Notes: a model not told the origin generated them from the sequence alone. 64,000 nt of DNA from Sphingomonas sp. ID1715 (GCF_013044515.1 NZ_JABEPR010000003.1:62001-126000); one strand, 5' to 3'; shown: positions 54,080-64,000, counted from the first letter of the stretch. Program-made: numbers and translations.

Positions 54080-55126
54080 TCATCGATAGGGCGTCCACGC
54101 CTCGTCCTCCGGCAGGGGCGCGAAGATCGTGTCGAGCATATGCTCGGTCACGCCCTCAGGCGTCGCCGGGTCCCATTTGGGCGCATTGTCCTTGTCGACG
54201 ATCACCGCCCGCACGCCCTCGATGAAGTCGTGGCGCTGCACGACATGGGCGCCGACCGCATATTCCTGCCGCATCTCGTCGGCGAAGCTGTGCATGTGCG
54301 CGCCTTCCTTGAGCAGGCGGAGCGCGACTTTCATCGTCTGGGGCGATTTCGACCTGAGCGTCGCCAGTTCCTTCCGCGCCCAGGCGGACCCGTCCGTCTC
54401 CAGCGCGGCATAGATGTCCTCGAGCGTGTCGGAAGCGAACAGCCGGTCGATGGCTTCCAGATTTTCCTCGATGCGCGCAGGCGGCGGCTCTTCCGAGAAG
54501 GCGTCCAATATCGCTTCGATCGCCGTCGGATCGGCCGCGATCTTGGCCTTCACTTCGTCGAGCGCAGCGGCGGGGAGATAATGCGTCGCGAGCCCCAGAA
54601 AGAGGCACTCGGCGCCGTCGATCCGCGCGCCGGTCAGCGCCAGGAACTGTCCCGTCCGGCCGGGGAGCCGCGACAGGTACCAGCCGCCGCCCACGTCCGG
54701 AAACAGGCCGATGCCCGTCTCCGGCATGGCGAAGCGGGTGTTCTCGGTCGCGACGCGATATTTGCACGGCAGCGCAATGCCGACGCCGCCGCCCATGGTG
54801 ATCCCATCCATGAAGGCGACGGTCGGCTTCACATAGGTGAACAGCCGCTCGTTCAACCGATATTCCGTGTGGAAGAAGGCGCGCGCCTCCGCCCCGTCCT
54901 TCGCGCCGGACTCGGCCAGCATGCGGATGTCGCCGCCCGCGCAAAAGCCGCGGCCTTCCGCGTGATCGAACAGCACCGCCCGCACCGCTTCATCGCCGCG
55001 CCACACTTCGATCTGCTCCAGGATCGCCGTGCACATGACGGTGGTCAGCGCGTGAATGGCCTTGGGCCGGTTCAGCCTGATGCGGCCGACATGGCCTTCG
55101 GTGAAGCTGATGATGTCTTCGGTCAT
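54080..55126 (-). CDS. 3-Hydroxyisobutyryl-CoA hydrolase
   Basis: A 348-residue crotonase-fold HIBYL-CoA hydrolase of valine catabolism. Hallmarks: [31 protein letters not shown] and the HIBCH-specific [20 protein letters not shown]. The C-terminal extension ([20 protein letters not shown]) is typical. The ATG at 55126 has an AAGGA site that belongs to the edge of the 55130-55240 inverted repeat. The frame extends upstream through the repeat but that part is not coding. Confidence 0.92.
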   Translation of the reverse strand: MTEDIISFTEGHVGRIRLNRPKAIHALTTVMCTAILEQIEVWRGDEAVRAVLFDHAEGRGFCAGGDIRMLAESGAKDGAEARAFFHTEYRLNERLFTYVKPTVAFMDGITMGGGVGIALPCKYRVATENTRFAMPETGIGLFPDVGGGWYLSRLPGRTGQFLALTGARIDGAECLFLGLATHYLPAAALDEVKAKIAADPTAIEAILDAFSEEPPPARIEENLEAIDRLFASDTLEDIYAALETDGSAWARKELATLRSKSPQTMKVALRLLKEGAHMHSFADEMRQEYAVGAHVVQRHDFIEGVRAVIVDKDNAPKWDPATPEGVTEHMLDTIFAPLPEDEAWTPYR

Positions 55127-55129
55127 AAG

Positions 55130-55240
55130 TCCTTCGAGACGGGCCTTAGCCAAGCTCAGTCCCTCCTCAGGATGAGCGGAAAATACAAGAGCGCTCATCC
55201 TGAGGAGCCGTTGAGCTTGGCGAAACGGCGTCTCGAAGGA
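55130..55240. repeat. Long imperfect inverted repeat between valine-catabolism genes
   Basis: Arms contain TCCTTCGAGACG (12), GCCAAGCTCA (10) and CTCCTCAGGATGAGCG (16) in the same order on both sides, interrupted by short unmatched stretches; the loop is about 12 nt (AAAATACAAGA-like). It fills the 114-nt gap exactly, ending next to the stop of the acyl-CoA dehydrogenase at 55241 and supplying the AAGGA ribosome site of the hydrolase. Sphingomonad dispersed repeat; possible processing or stabilising hairpin. Confidence 0.85.
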
Positions 55241-56386
55241 TCATTGCCGCGTAAGCTCTCGGCCGACGATCAGGCGCATCACCTGGTTGGTGCCTTCCAG
55301 GATCGAATGCACCCGCAGGTCACGCCAGAAGCGCTCGATCGGATAGTCCTTCAGATAGCCATAGCCGCCGTGCAGCTGCAGGGCGCGATCGACGATGGAT
55401 GAGCCGCTATCCGTGGCCAGCCGCTTGGCCATGGCCGAGAAGCGCGACTTGTCCGGCGCATTGGCCGACACCTTGGCGGCCGCCATGTAGAGCAGGGCGC
55501 GCGCGGCCTCGAGATCCGTTGCCATGTCGGCGAGCATGAACTGCGTGTTCTGGAAGTCGGCCACGGGCTGGCCGAATTGCTGCCGTTCCTTGGTGTAGCT
55601 GACAGCTTCGTCGAGGCAGCGCTGAGCGCCGCCAAGCGAGCATGCGCCGATGTTCAGGCGTCCGCCATCAAGACCCGCCATGGCGATGCGGAAGCCTTCC
55701 CCTTCCGCTCCGACCAGATTGGCGACCGGCACGCGGCAATCCTCGAAGATCACCTGCGCGGTCGGGCTGGCGTTCCAGCCGAGCTTCTTTTCCGGCGCGC
55801 CGAAGGACAGACCTGGCGTGTCCTTTTCGACGACGATCGCGCTGATCCCCTTCGACTTTTCCTCGCCGGTGCGGACCATGCAGACATAGATGTCGTTATA
55901 GCCCGCGCCCGAGATGAACTGCTTGGTGCCATTGAGCACGAAATGGTCGCCGTCCCGCCGCGCGCTCGTCTTGAGCGCGGCCGCGTCGGAGCCGGAGCCG
56001 GGCTCGGTCAGGCAATAGCTGGCGATCATTTCCATCGTGACCAGCTGGGGCAGAAAGCGCGCCTTGATCTCCGCACCCCCGAAGCGATCGATCATCCACG
56101 TCGCCATATTGTGGATCGAGATGTACGCGCTGGTCGCGGGGCAGCCATAGGCCATGGCTTCCATGATCAGCGCCGCCTCCAGCCGGCCCAGCCCGATGCC
56201 GCCCGATTCCTCGGCGACATAGATGGCGCCGAAGCCCAGTTCGCCCGCGGCCTTCCATACCTCGACCGGATAATGGCTCTTTTCGTCCCACTCGCCCGCG
56301 AACGGCGTGATCGCGTCGGCGGTGAATTTCTGTGCCATCTCCTGGATCTGGCGCTGATCGTCGGTGAGGTCGAACTGGTTGGTCAT
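55241..56386 (-). CDS. Acyl-CoA dehydrogenase (isobutyryl-CoA dehydrogenase-like)
   Basis: A 381-residue FAD acyl-CoA dehydrogenase. Signatures: ASYCLTEPGSGSDAAALKTS, ERQQFGQPVADFQNTQFMLA, and the C-terminal RFWRDLRVHSILEGTNQVMR with catalytic Glu in ILEGTN. The neighbours make isobutyryl-CoA (valine) the likely substrate. ATG 56386. A 25-nt gap separates it from the lipoprotein gene upstream in the run. Confidence 0.92.
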   Translation of the reverse strand: MTNQFDLTDDQRQIQEMAQKFTADAITPFAGEWDEKSHYPVEVWKAAGELGFGAIYVAEESGGIGLGRLEAALIMEAMAYGCPATSAYISIHNMATWMIDRFGGAEIKARFLPQLVTMEMIASYCLTEPGSGSDAAALKTSARRDGDHFVLNGTKQFISGAGYNDIYVCMVRTGEEKSKGISAIVVEKDTPGLSFGAPEKKLGWNASPTAQVIFEDCRVPVANLVGAEGEGFRIAMAGLDGGRLNIGACSLGGAQRCLDEAVSYTKERQQFGQPVADFQNTQFMLADMATDLEAARALLYMAAAKVSANAPDKSRFSAMAKRLATDSGSSIVDRALQLHGGYGYLKDYPIERFWRDLRVHSILEGTNQVMRLIVGRELTRQ

Positions 56387-56411
56387 GCGCGTCCGGTTAG
56401 CAAAGGGTGGA

Positions 56412-56897
56412 TCAGGCGCAACGCCTGTAGGTGAAGCGGGAGCCGTCTTCCTCGCGGGTAAGGCTGTCGCCCTGCCGGGTGAGCGTCACCTTCGCCTTCC
56501 AGCTCTGGCCCTCACCGCTGAAGGAGAAGTCGCCGGAGAAGCGGTCGGGGTCGGCGCTCGCGACCTTCTCCAGCGTGGCGCGGGATTCGTAGAAAGCGAG
56601 CCTGTCGGCCGATACCGTCATCAGGCCCTTATTGTCGGCGCGCGCCGGGTCGCAATCGGCCGGCACCATGCCCCAGCGGCCCTGCAGGCTTTCCGGGATC
56701 TTGGTGCTGGCGGGGACGGTCGCGGTCGCGCCATTGTCGGTCGAGACAATGGCGGTCTCGTCGGGGGGTAGCGTCTCGACATCCTTCACCGGAGCGTCGA
56801 GCCGATTCTGCTCCTCGGCTGCCGAGGCATCGTTGGTGCTCGGCCGCTGACAGGCGAGCAGCACCATAGGCAGGAGCAGGGCCAGTCCGGTCTTCAT
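56412..56897 (-). CDS. Small lipoprotein, unknown function
   Basis: A 161-residue lipoprotein (MKTGLALLLPMVLLACQRPS, lipobox Cys16). The mature domain is mixed, with PESLQGRWGMVPADCDPARA and DRFSGDFSFSGEGQSWKAKV, ending RFTYRRCA; paired cysteines could form a disulfide. No family recognised. The ATG overlaps the RidA stop (ATGA), so it is coupled to RidA although its role in valine breakdown is not evident. Confidence 0.8.
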   Translation of the reverse strand: MKTGLALLLPMVLLACQRPSTNDASAAEEQNRLDAPVKDVETLPPDETAIVSTDNGATATVPASTKIPESLQGRWGMVPADCDPARADNKGLMTVSADRLAFYESRATLEKVASADPDRFSGDFSFSGEGQSWKAKVTLTRQGDSLTREEDGSRFTYRRCA

Positions 56898-57280
56898 GTC
56901 AGCAACGCCTCCGCCTCGATCTCGACCCGCCATTCGGGCCTGAGCAGCGCGGAAACGACGAGCATGGTCGCCGCCGGGCGCACATCGGCGAAGCGCCGGC
57001 CATGCGCGCGGCCGATCGCGTCGGCATCGGCCGGATCGGTGATGAACATGCGCGTGCGCACGATGTCGGTGCGTTGGCCGCCCAGCTGCCGGACCGCGCC
57101 GATGATGATGTCGAGGCAACGCTCGGTCTGCGCCTCCGCGTCACCCGGCGTACTGGAGCCGTCCGCCTCGACCGGCGCCGTGCCGGAGACGAGGATGCGG
57201 TCGCCGACGCGGATCGCCCGCGAGAAGCCGATCGACTCCTCGAAAGGTGAAGCGGATTGAGTGTGCTGGCATTCGGTCAT
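56894..57280 (-). CDS. RidA-family protein
   Basis: A 128-residue YjgF/YER057c/UK114-family protein. VGDRILVSGTAPVEADGSS and IVRTRMFITDPADADAIGRA are typical, and the active-site-type Arg is in LLRPEWRVEIEAEAL. RidA deaminates reactive enamine/imine intermediates; the longer RidA-like subgroup here is less characterised. The ATG at 57280 starts 11 nt after the STAS-like stop. The frame is open further upstream but without a convincing start. Confidence 0.88.
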   Translation of the reverse strand: MTECQHTQSASPFEESIGFSRAIRVGDRILVSGTAPVEADGSSTPGDAEAQTERCLDIIIGAVRQLGGQRTDIVRTRMFITDPADADAIGRAHGRRFADVRPAATMLVVSALLRPEWRVEIEAEALLT

Positions 57281-57291
57281 CGGTGAGGAAC

Positions 57292-57681
57292 TCACTGCAG
57301 CGCGTGCTGGTCGAGCCAGGCACGCGCTTCCTCCATGTCGAGGAAAACGCGCAAATTGGGCGACTGAAGGGCACGTTCGGCCTGCAGCTTGTTCATCATG
57401 CTGCCGACGACGATGGCCGTCGGCCCCCGCCGCACCGACTGAATCATTCTGTTGAGATGGCCGAGCGCTTGGGCGACCTCGGCCGACTGGACCGGGAAGT
57501 CGCGCGAATCGCACAACCCCCTCATCTGCGGCGTGGGGTCTCCGAGCGGCTCGACGGCGGCACGCATCGCAAGCGCAAAGGCCGTCACGTCTTCCGGATT
57601 CCAGAAGCCCGCCATCCGCCAGTGCAAGGTTCGTGACCCTGCATCATATCGGACGGTGAACTTCTGGGTCGTGTCGCTCAA
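57292..57681 (-). CDS. STAS/SpoIIAA-like domain protein
   Basis: A 129-residue cytosolic protein that looks like an SpoIIAA-like/STAS fold: YDAGSRTLHWRMAGFWNPED, MRGLCDSRDFPVQSAEVAQA and RVFLDMEEARAWLDQH. Such proteins are of unknown function in alphaproteobacteria. It is sandwiched between mmsA (6 nt) and the RidA gene (11 nt) on the same strand, so cotranscription is likely. Confidence 0.65.
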   Translation of the reverse strand: MSDTTQKFTVRYDAGSRTLHWRMAGFWNPEDVTAFALAMRAAVEPLGDPTPQMRGLCDSRDFPVQSAEVAQALGHLNRMIQSVRRGPTAIVVGSMMNKLQAERALQSPNLRVFLDMEEARAWLDQHALQ

Positions 57682-57687
57682 AAACGT

Positions 57688-59217
<1,530 letters not shown>

Positions 59218-59296
59218 TCGTCCTCTCCGCCAATCTGTCGCGCGCTCCATGCGCCTTCGCATTTTCGCAGACAAGCGGGCAAAACCACATGGACGC

Positions 59297-59312
59297 CCTG
59301 CAATATTGCAGG
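59297..59312. promoter_or_regulatory. 16-bp perfect palindrome, LysR-type operator
   Basis: CCTGCAATATTGCAGG is fully symmetric, with a TGCA-centred T-N11-A box. It lies 12 nt upstream of the GTG 59325 start of the LysR gene and about 80 nt upstream of mmsA. Candidate binding site of the adjacent LysR protein for the valine cluster and its own gene. Confidence 0.65.
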
Positions 59313-59324
59313 CAGGGCGCGCGG

Positions 59325-60200
59325 GTGAACTGGGACGATCTCCGCATCTTCCTCGCCGTTGCGCGCACCGGTACGCTGAGCGCTGCCGGGCGGCGGCTGG
59401 CGCTCGACGCGACCACCGTGGCCAGGCGGCTGGGGCGGCTGGAGGCGGAAGTCGGCCGCAGCCTGTTCGAAGTCACCACCGCCGGCCACATATTGACCGC
59501 GCGAGGGCAGGAGCTGCTGACCCATGTGCAGGCGATGGAGAGCGCGGCGATCGCCTGTGCGGAAGGTGCGCAGGCGGGCTCGGTCGGCGGCACGATCCGG
59601 GTCAGCGTGGCCGAGGGGTTCGGCACCAACGTCATCGCGCCCCATTTGGGCGAGTTCGCGGATGCGCATCCGGGGATCGGGGTGGAGCTCGTCACATCCT
59701 CGGGCTTTCTGAACCTCTCACGGCGCGAAGCGGATCTGGCCGTGATGCTCGCGCGACCGCGCCAGGGGCCGCTCGTCGCGCGCAAGCTGACCGACTACCA
59801 TCTGGGCCTCTATGCCCAGGCCGGCACGGTCCCGCCGGCGACGCTCGAAGAGCTGACTGCCGAACGGCTGGTCGGCTATGTCCCCGACCTGATCTACGCG
59901 CCCGAGCTCCATTATCTGGAGGAAGTGGCGCCAGGGCTTACGCCTGCCCTGTCCAGCACGAGCGTCAATGCCCAGGCGGCGATGATCCGCAGCGGCGCCG
60001 GGATCGGCATCCTCCACTGCTTCGTCGGCGACGCGGACCAGGGCTTCCAGCGCGTGTTTCCCGACCGGATCGACATCCGCCGCGCCTATTGGCTGGTCAT
60101 GCACCGCGATCTGCGCGGCGTCGCGCGAGTGAAGGCATTTGTCGACTGGCTGGACCGGCTGATCGTCCGCATGCGACCCCTGCTGGTGGGGCGGCCATGA
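59325..60200 (+). CDS. LysR-family transcriptional regulator
   Basis: A 291-residue LysR protein from GTG 59325 (VNWDDLRIFLAVARTGTLSA), the typical family start; ATG 59289 would add 12 residues and would run through the palindrome at 59297-59312. The HTH is followed by a full effector domain (about 90-285). Divergent from mmsA, so it is the probable regulator of the valine-catabolism run. The stop overlaps the EamA gene (ATGA). Confidence 0.9.
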   Translation: MNWDDLRIFLAVARTGTLSAAGRRLALDATTVARRLGRLEAEVGRSLFEVTTAGHILTARGQELLTHVQAMESAAIACAEGAQAGSVGGTIRVSVAEGFGTNVIAPHLGEFADAHPGIGVELVTSSGFLNLSRREADLAVMLARPRQGPLVARKLTDYHLGLYAQAGTVPPATLEELTAERLVGYVPDLIYAPELHYLEEVAPGLTPALSSTSVNAQAAMIRSGAGIGILHCFVGDADQGFQRVFPDRIDIRRAYWLVMHRDLRGVARVKAFVDWLDRLIVRMRPLLVGRP

Positions 60201-61102
60201 CCCCGCCGGCCGAACGCCGCCTGCTCGCCATCGCCATGCGACTCGTCGCCGCCGTGACGCTGACGCTGATGTTCGCGGTCGTGAAGCTCGCCGATGGGCG
60301 TGGGGTCAATCTTTTCGAGAGCCTCTTCTACCGTCAGGCGCTCGCCCTGCCGCTGGTGCTGGGCTGGATCGCGGCTGGTCCCGGCCTCCCCTCCGTGAGA
60401 ACACACCGGCCCGGCGCGCATCTGTGGCGCACGATCGTCGGCATGGCGGGGATGGCGCTCAACTTCACCACCTTCATCCTGCTTCCGCTCGCCGAGGCAA
60501 CGGTGCTGCTGTTCACCGTGCCGATCTTCGCGACCATATTGTCGGCGGTGTTGCTGAAGGAGCCGGTGGGTCTCCACCGTTGGGCGGCCGTGCTGATCGG
60601 CTTCGCCGGCGTGCTGGTGGTGGTGCTGCCGGGAGGAGCCGGCATGTCGACCAAGGGCGTGGCGGTCGGCCTCGTCGCGGCGCTGGTCGTCTCCGGCGTC
60701 AGCATCACCTTGCGCCAGATCGGGCGAACGGAAAGCGCGACCACCACCGTCTTCTGGTTCACGGTAATCTCGACGGTGGCGATGGGATTGCTGATGCCGG
60801 TGTTCGGCAGGATGCACGACACTGAGACGTTCGGCCTGCTGCTCGCGCTCGGCCTGCTGGGAGGCGCCGCGCAACTCGCCCTGACCGCCTCGCTGCGGCT
60901 GGCGCCGGTCTCGGTCGTGCTGCCGATGGACTATTCGAACCTGGTCTGGTCCGCGCTGATCGGATGGCTGATCTTCTCGACGTTGCCGAGCCACACGCTC
61001 TGGCTCGGTGCGCCGCTGATCATCGCCAGCGGTCTCTACATCGTCTATCGCGAACATCGCCTGCACCGCGAGAAGACCGCCGCTGCGGGTGCTATCGATT
61101 AG
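60197..61102 (+). CDS. EamA/DMT-superfamily transporter
   Basis: A 301-residue, ten-helix membrane protein of the drug/metabolite transporter superfamily. Two EamA repeats are visible (LFYRQALALPLVLGWIAAGP with TFILLPLAEATVLLFTVPIF in the first half, and LALTASLRLAPVSVVLPMDY with WSALIGWLIFSTLPSHTLWL in the second). The substrate is unknown. ATG 60197 overlaps the LysR stop. Its stop overlaps the convergent hypothetical gene by 4 nt (TTAG). Confidence 0.88.
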   Translation: MTPPAERRLLAIAMRLVAAVTLTLMFAVVKLADGRGVNLFESLFYRQALALPLVLGWIAAGPGLPSVRTHRPGAHLWRTIVGMAGMALNFTTFILLPLAEATVLLFTVPIFATILSAVLLKEPVGLHRWAAVLIGFAGVLVVVLPGGAGMSTKGVAVGLVAALVVSGVSITLRQIGRTESATTTVFWFTVISTVAMGLLMPVFGRMHDTETFGLLLALGLLGGAAQLALTASLRLAPVSVVLPMDYSNLVWSALIGWLIFSTLPSHTLWLGAPLIIASGLYIVYREHRLHREKTAAAGAID

Positions 61103-61602
61103 GGCAGGTGTGAATATCCAAGCGGACCCACCGGCGGAATGTCTGGAGAGGTCAGCACGATTTCAAGCCAGCGCCTCAGCTGGCGGTGGGCACGCCACCT
61201 CATGATTGCGAACATCAGCCACCACAAAACAACAGCGGTAGGCAAGTAGCCGAGTTCTCCCGAATCGGCCGCAGCGAGCGCCCCTCCGCAAGCGAACACG
61301 GCGGTGAAGATCACAAAGGGTCCGAACATGTGGCCACGATAGGCGACCCTCACTTCCGTTGCCTGCTCCGTCACGCAGAAGGCGCCACTCGTGAAATAAG
61401 CGAAGATCCAATTTACCGGCTGTGGCTTAGGCGCCGACACTCGAGCAAGTCTGGGGCGGAACTTCACTTCTCGCTCACTTGACTCGACTAGTTCGGCAGT
61501 TTGGCTCTTCAGCGCCTTGCACAAGCGGGTCAGAGGCGGCTCCCCCATTCTGATTGCTCGACGATCAATCGTAAGCAGTCCGGTGATGTCGATGAAGCGC
61601 AC
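61099..61602 (-). CDS. Hypothetical membrane protein
   Basis: A 167-residue protein. The N-terminal 65 residues are soluble (VRFIDITGLLTIDRRAIRMG, TRLCKALKSQTAELVESSER), followed by two or three hydrophobic segments (MFGPFVIFTAVFACGGALAA, LPTAVVLWWLMFAIM). No family recognised. GTG 61602 is preferred (GGA 7 nt upstream); ATG 61548 and an upstream in-frame start are alternatives. It starts 40 nt past the transketolase-like gene on the same strand. Confidence 0.6.
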   Translation of the reverse strand: MRFIDITGLLTIDRRAIRMGEPPLTRLCKALKSQTAELVESSEREVKFRPRLARVSAPKPQPVNWIFAYFTSGAFCVTEQATEVRVAYRGHMFGPFVIFTAVFACGGALAAADSGELGYLPTAVVLWWLMFAIMRWRAHRQLRRWLEIVLTSPDIPPVGPLGYSHLP

Positions 61603-61642
61603 CTCATTCCTGTACTGAGAAATGGCGAAGGAAGGCTTACCC

Positions 61643-63940
61643 CTAAAGGAACAGCGCCGCCGCCGCCTGCACCACGGCATCGGGATCGAGCCGGTACTCG
61701 CGATAGAGGTCCGGCAGGTCGCCGGTCTGGCCGAAGCGATCGATGCCGAGCGGCACGACGCGCTGTCCGCGCACGCCGCCCAGCCAGGATAGGGACGCGG
61801 GGGCGCCGTCGAGCATGGTCACCAGCCCGGCGCTTTCCGGCAGCGCGGACAGGAGCGTTTCGACATGGCTCGGCGCGGCGCCGCCATGCCAGCGCCCGGC
61901 TTCGCGCGCGCTCCAGCCACGGTGGAGCAGGTCCGGCGACGTGACTGCGAGCAGGCCGAGCCCCGGCATATCCTCGGACAAGATGGTCCAAGCCTGCAGC
62001 GCTTCCGGTGCGATGGCGCCGGAATAGACGATGGCCGCCGGCGCGTCGGCCGCAGGACGCTTCAGCCAATAGCCGCCCGCCACGGCACCGGTACGCCAGT
62101 CCTCATCGTCGCGCGGCACCTGATCGATCTCGCGGGTGGTCAGGCGGAAATAGACGCTCTCGCCGTCCGGCTGCTGCATCAGTTCGAAGCCATGCTGCAT
62201 CAGCAAGGCGAGTTCGTCGGCAAAGGCGGGCTCGTAATGGCGAAGCTTGGGCTGGCCGAGCGCGATCAACGGCGGGTTGATCGACTGGTGGGCGCCGCCT
62301 TCCGGACCAAGAGTGATGCCGCTGGGCGTCGCCACCAGCATGAAGCGCGCATCCTGATAGCAGGCGTAGTTGAGCGCATCGAGACCGCGCGCAATGAACG
62401 GATCATAGACGGTGCCGATCGGCAGCAGCCGCTCGCCGAACAGGTCGCCCGACAGCCCCAGCGCGCCGAGCATCAGGAACAGGTTATGCTCGGCGATCCC
62501 GAGCTCGATATGTTGCCCGGCCGTTGATGCGGCCCATTTCTGCGCCGACGGAATCCGCGCCTTGTGGAACACGTCGGCGACGTCCTGACGGCGGAACAGC
62601 GCGCGCTGGTTCACCCAGGCGCCGAGATTGGTCGAGACCGTCACATCGGGTGAGGTGGTCACGATTCGGTTCGCCAGCGGATGACCGGATTTGGCGAGAT
62701 CGAGCAGGATGCGCCCGAACGCCGCCTGGGTGGACTGGCGCTCGCCCGCAGGCGTAGGAAGGGCGGGCACCGGCACGACCTCCGCCCGGCCCCGCTTGTC
62801 ACGTGCGATCGGCGTGCTTTCGACCAGCTGTTGAACGGCCGCACGGGCATTGTCGCCAAGGCCGGCCCAAGGTTCCCATTCCTCGCCCTCACCGATCCCC
62901 ATCTCGGCACGCAGCTGGGCGATCTGGGTCGGGTTCATCAGCCCGGCGTGATTGTCCTTGTGGCCGGCAAAGGGCAGGCCATAGCCTTTGATCGTATAGG
63001 CGATGAACAGCGTCGGCACGTCATCGTGGCAGGCGGCGAAGGCTTTGGTGAGCGTCTCGACGCAGTGGCCGCCGAGGTTGGTCATCAGCGTGGCCAGCTG
63101 CGCATCGTCGCGCCGATCCAGGATCGGTCGCGCTTCGGGGATGTCCTGCAGCAGCCGCTCGCGCCATGCCGCGCCGCCCTGATAGGTGAGCGCGGCGAAC
63201 TCGGCATTGGGCGTGCTGTCGATCCAGTCGCGCAAGGCGTCGCCGCCCGGTTCCTGAAAGGCCGCGCGCTGCAGCCGCCCATGCTTCAGCGTCACGGTGC
63301 GCCAGCCGCAGGTCTCGAAAATGTCGTCGAAGCGGCGGAACATCCGGTCCGCCGTCGTCGCATCCAGCGACTGGCGATTATAGTCGACGACCCACCACAG
63401 GTTGCGGACGGCGTGCTTATAGCCCTCGATCAGCGCCTCGTAGATATTGCCTTCGTCGAGCTCCGCGTCGCCCATCAGTGCGATCATGCGCCCCGCCTCG
63501 CTCTCCGGTAGCGCGTCATGAGCGATCAGATAGTCCTGCACCAGGCTGGCGAAGAGCGTGACCGCGACGCCAAGTCCGACCGAGCCCGTGGAGAAATCTA
63601 CCGGAATCCTGTCCTTGGTCCGGCTCGGATAGCTCTGGGCGCCGCCAAAGCCGCGGAACCGCTCGAGTTGCTCGCGGCTCTGGTTGCCGAGCAAATAGTG
63701 GATCGCATGGAGCAGCGGACCGCCATGCGGCTTCACCGCCACCTTGTCCCTAGCCCGGAGCGCGGTGAAGTAGAGCGCGGTCATGATCGTCGACATCGAC
63801 GCGCAGCTTGCCTGATGCCCGCCGACCTTCAGCCCGTCACGGCTGTCGCGCAGATGATTGGCGTTGTGGATCGTCCATGACGACAGCCAGCGCAGGCGGG
63901 CGTCGATCAGGTCGAGAGTGGCGATGTCGGCAGGACTCAT
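61643..63940 (-). CDS. TPP-dependent AceE/transketolase-like enzyme
   Basis: A 765-residue thiamine-diphosphate enzyme closer to homodimeric pyruvate dehydrogenase E1 (AceE) and transketolase than to two-subunit E1. KVGGHQASCASMSTIMTALY, the TPP motif MGDAELDEGNIYEALIEGYK with VVDYNRQSLD, and the pyrimidine-side Glu in LGIAEHNLFLMLGALG are visible. GPEGGAHQSINPPL resembles the AceE C-terminal region. No E2 or E3 gene is adjacent, so the acceptor reaction is not known. ATG 63940. Nothing is seen in the last 60 bases of the window. Confidence 0.8.
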   Translation of the reverse strand: MSPADIATLDLIDARLRWLSSWTIHNANHLRDSRDGLKVGGHQASCASMSTIMTALYFTALRARDKVAVKPHGGPLLHAIHYLLGNQSREQLERFRGFGGAQSYPSRTKDRIPVDFSTGSVGLGVAVTLFASLVQDYLIAHDALPESEAGRMIALMGDAELDEGNIYEALIEGYKHAVRNLWWVVDYNRQSLDATTADRMFRRFDDIFETCGWRTVTLKHGRLQRAAFQEPGGDALRDWIDSTPNAEFAALTYQGGAAWRERLLQDIPEARPILDRRDDAQLATLMTNLGGHCVETLTKAFAACHDDVPTLFIAYTIKGYGLPFAGHKDNHAGLMNPTQIAQLRAEMGIGEGEEWEPWAGLGDNARAAVQQLVESTPIARDKRGRAEVVPVPALPTPAGERQSTQAAFGRILLDLAKSGHPLANRIVTTSPDVTVSTNLGAWVNQRALFRRQDVADVFHKARIPSAQKWAASTAGQHIELGIAEHNLFLMLGALGLSGDLFGERLLPIGTVYDPFIARGLDALNYACYQDARFMLVATPSGITLGPEGGAHQSINPPLIALGQPKLRHYEPAFADELALLMQHGFELMQQPDGESVYFRLTTREIDQVPRDDEDWRTGAVAGGYWLKRPAADAPAAIVYSGAIAPEALQAWTILSEDMPGLGLLAVTSPDLLHRGWSAREAGRWHGGAAPSHVETLLSALPESAGLVTMLDGAPASLSWLGGVRGQRVVPLGIDRFGQTGDLPDLYREYRLDPDAVVQAAAALFL

Positions 63941-64000
63941 GCCCTGCCGTTAGTATCAGATGTGACGAAGCGCCATCACTCTGCCACGTAGCGCCACGGG

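Overview
The window looks like chromosome of a high-G+C alphaproteobacterium of the order Sphingomonadales (Sphingomonas-like). The basis is the mix of genes: a SciP/DUF1153 CtrA antagonist, a TonB-dependent receptor of the sphingomonad type, PEPxxWA-CTERM proteins, the block zinc-ribbon protein/ftsE/ftsX/YdcF/plsC, the block tyrA/hisC beside metX/metW, and short palindromic intergenic repeats of sphingomonad style. Genes are densely packed, with many ATGA, GTGA and TGATG stop/start overlaps. No transposase, integrase, rRNA or CRISPR array is visible. One tRNA (Leu, GAG) is present.

Layout. 1-6.97 kb: lepB (5' truncated by the window edge), an AI-2E-type permease, FKBP isomerase, rpsU, sciP, mnmA and small proteins. 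7.1-10.3 kb: an accessory island of visibly lower G+C. It holds an XRE repressor plus ImmA/IrrE peptidase, divergent from a four-gene ubiquitin-like conjugation operon (Ubl, E2-like, JAMM peptidase, E1-like) that resembles bacterial Bil/Bub antiphage systems. 10.4-19.1 kb: lepA, a DUF72 protein, a CsgG-like secreted protein, a DUF559 nuclease-like gene bracketed by inverted palindromic repeats, NAD-precursor salvage (pnuC and a NadR-like kinase), a ferredoxin-NADP reductase, a DJ-1/PfpI protein with a divergent LysR regulator, and tRNA-Leu. 19.2-28.4 kb: ftsE/ftsX, envelope genes and amino-acid biosynthesis (tyrA, hisC, metX, metW). 28.4-34 kb: a TonB receptor with a divergent TetR regulator and a promoter/operator, an S10 peptidase, queF and a pirin. 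34-37.8 kb: flagellar fliA, flhA and a muramidase-like protein. 37.9-45.8 kb: secreted proteins, a LOG protein, a methyltransferase, and the minus-strand run dnaJ-like/yihY/fabI/DUF4160/DUF2442/aroC. 45.8-50.6 kb: two tandem paralogous PEP-CTERM proteins and a LysR regulator. 50.9-53.2 kb: a Cdc48/p97-type double AAA ATPase. 53.3-60.2 kb: a valine-catabolism run (mmsA, isobutyryl-CoA dehydrogenase, 3-hydroxyisobutyryl-CoA hydrolase, enoyl-CoA hydratase) with a divergent LysR regulator. 60.2-63.9 kb: an EamA transporter, a small membrane protein and an AceE/transketolase-like enzyme.

The main discovery candidate is the 7.1-10.3 kb island. Its four conjugation genes are translationally coupled. 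The E1-like protein keeps both zinc CxxC pairs but has no cysteine between them, where ThiF/E1 relatives carry the catalytic one. The divergent XRE and ImmA/IrrE pair faces the operon across two copies of a GTCTCN(6)GAGAC operator, which suggests an inducible, peptidase-triggered switch analogous to CapH/CapP in CBASS. Other points of interest are the DUF559 gene with covarying hairpin ends, a DUF4160/DUF2442 pair wedged between fabI and aroC, an orphan intrinsic terminator upstream of the Cdc48-like gene, and several perfect operator-like palindromes in divergent promoter regions.
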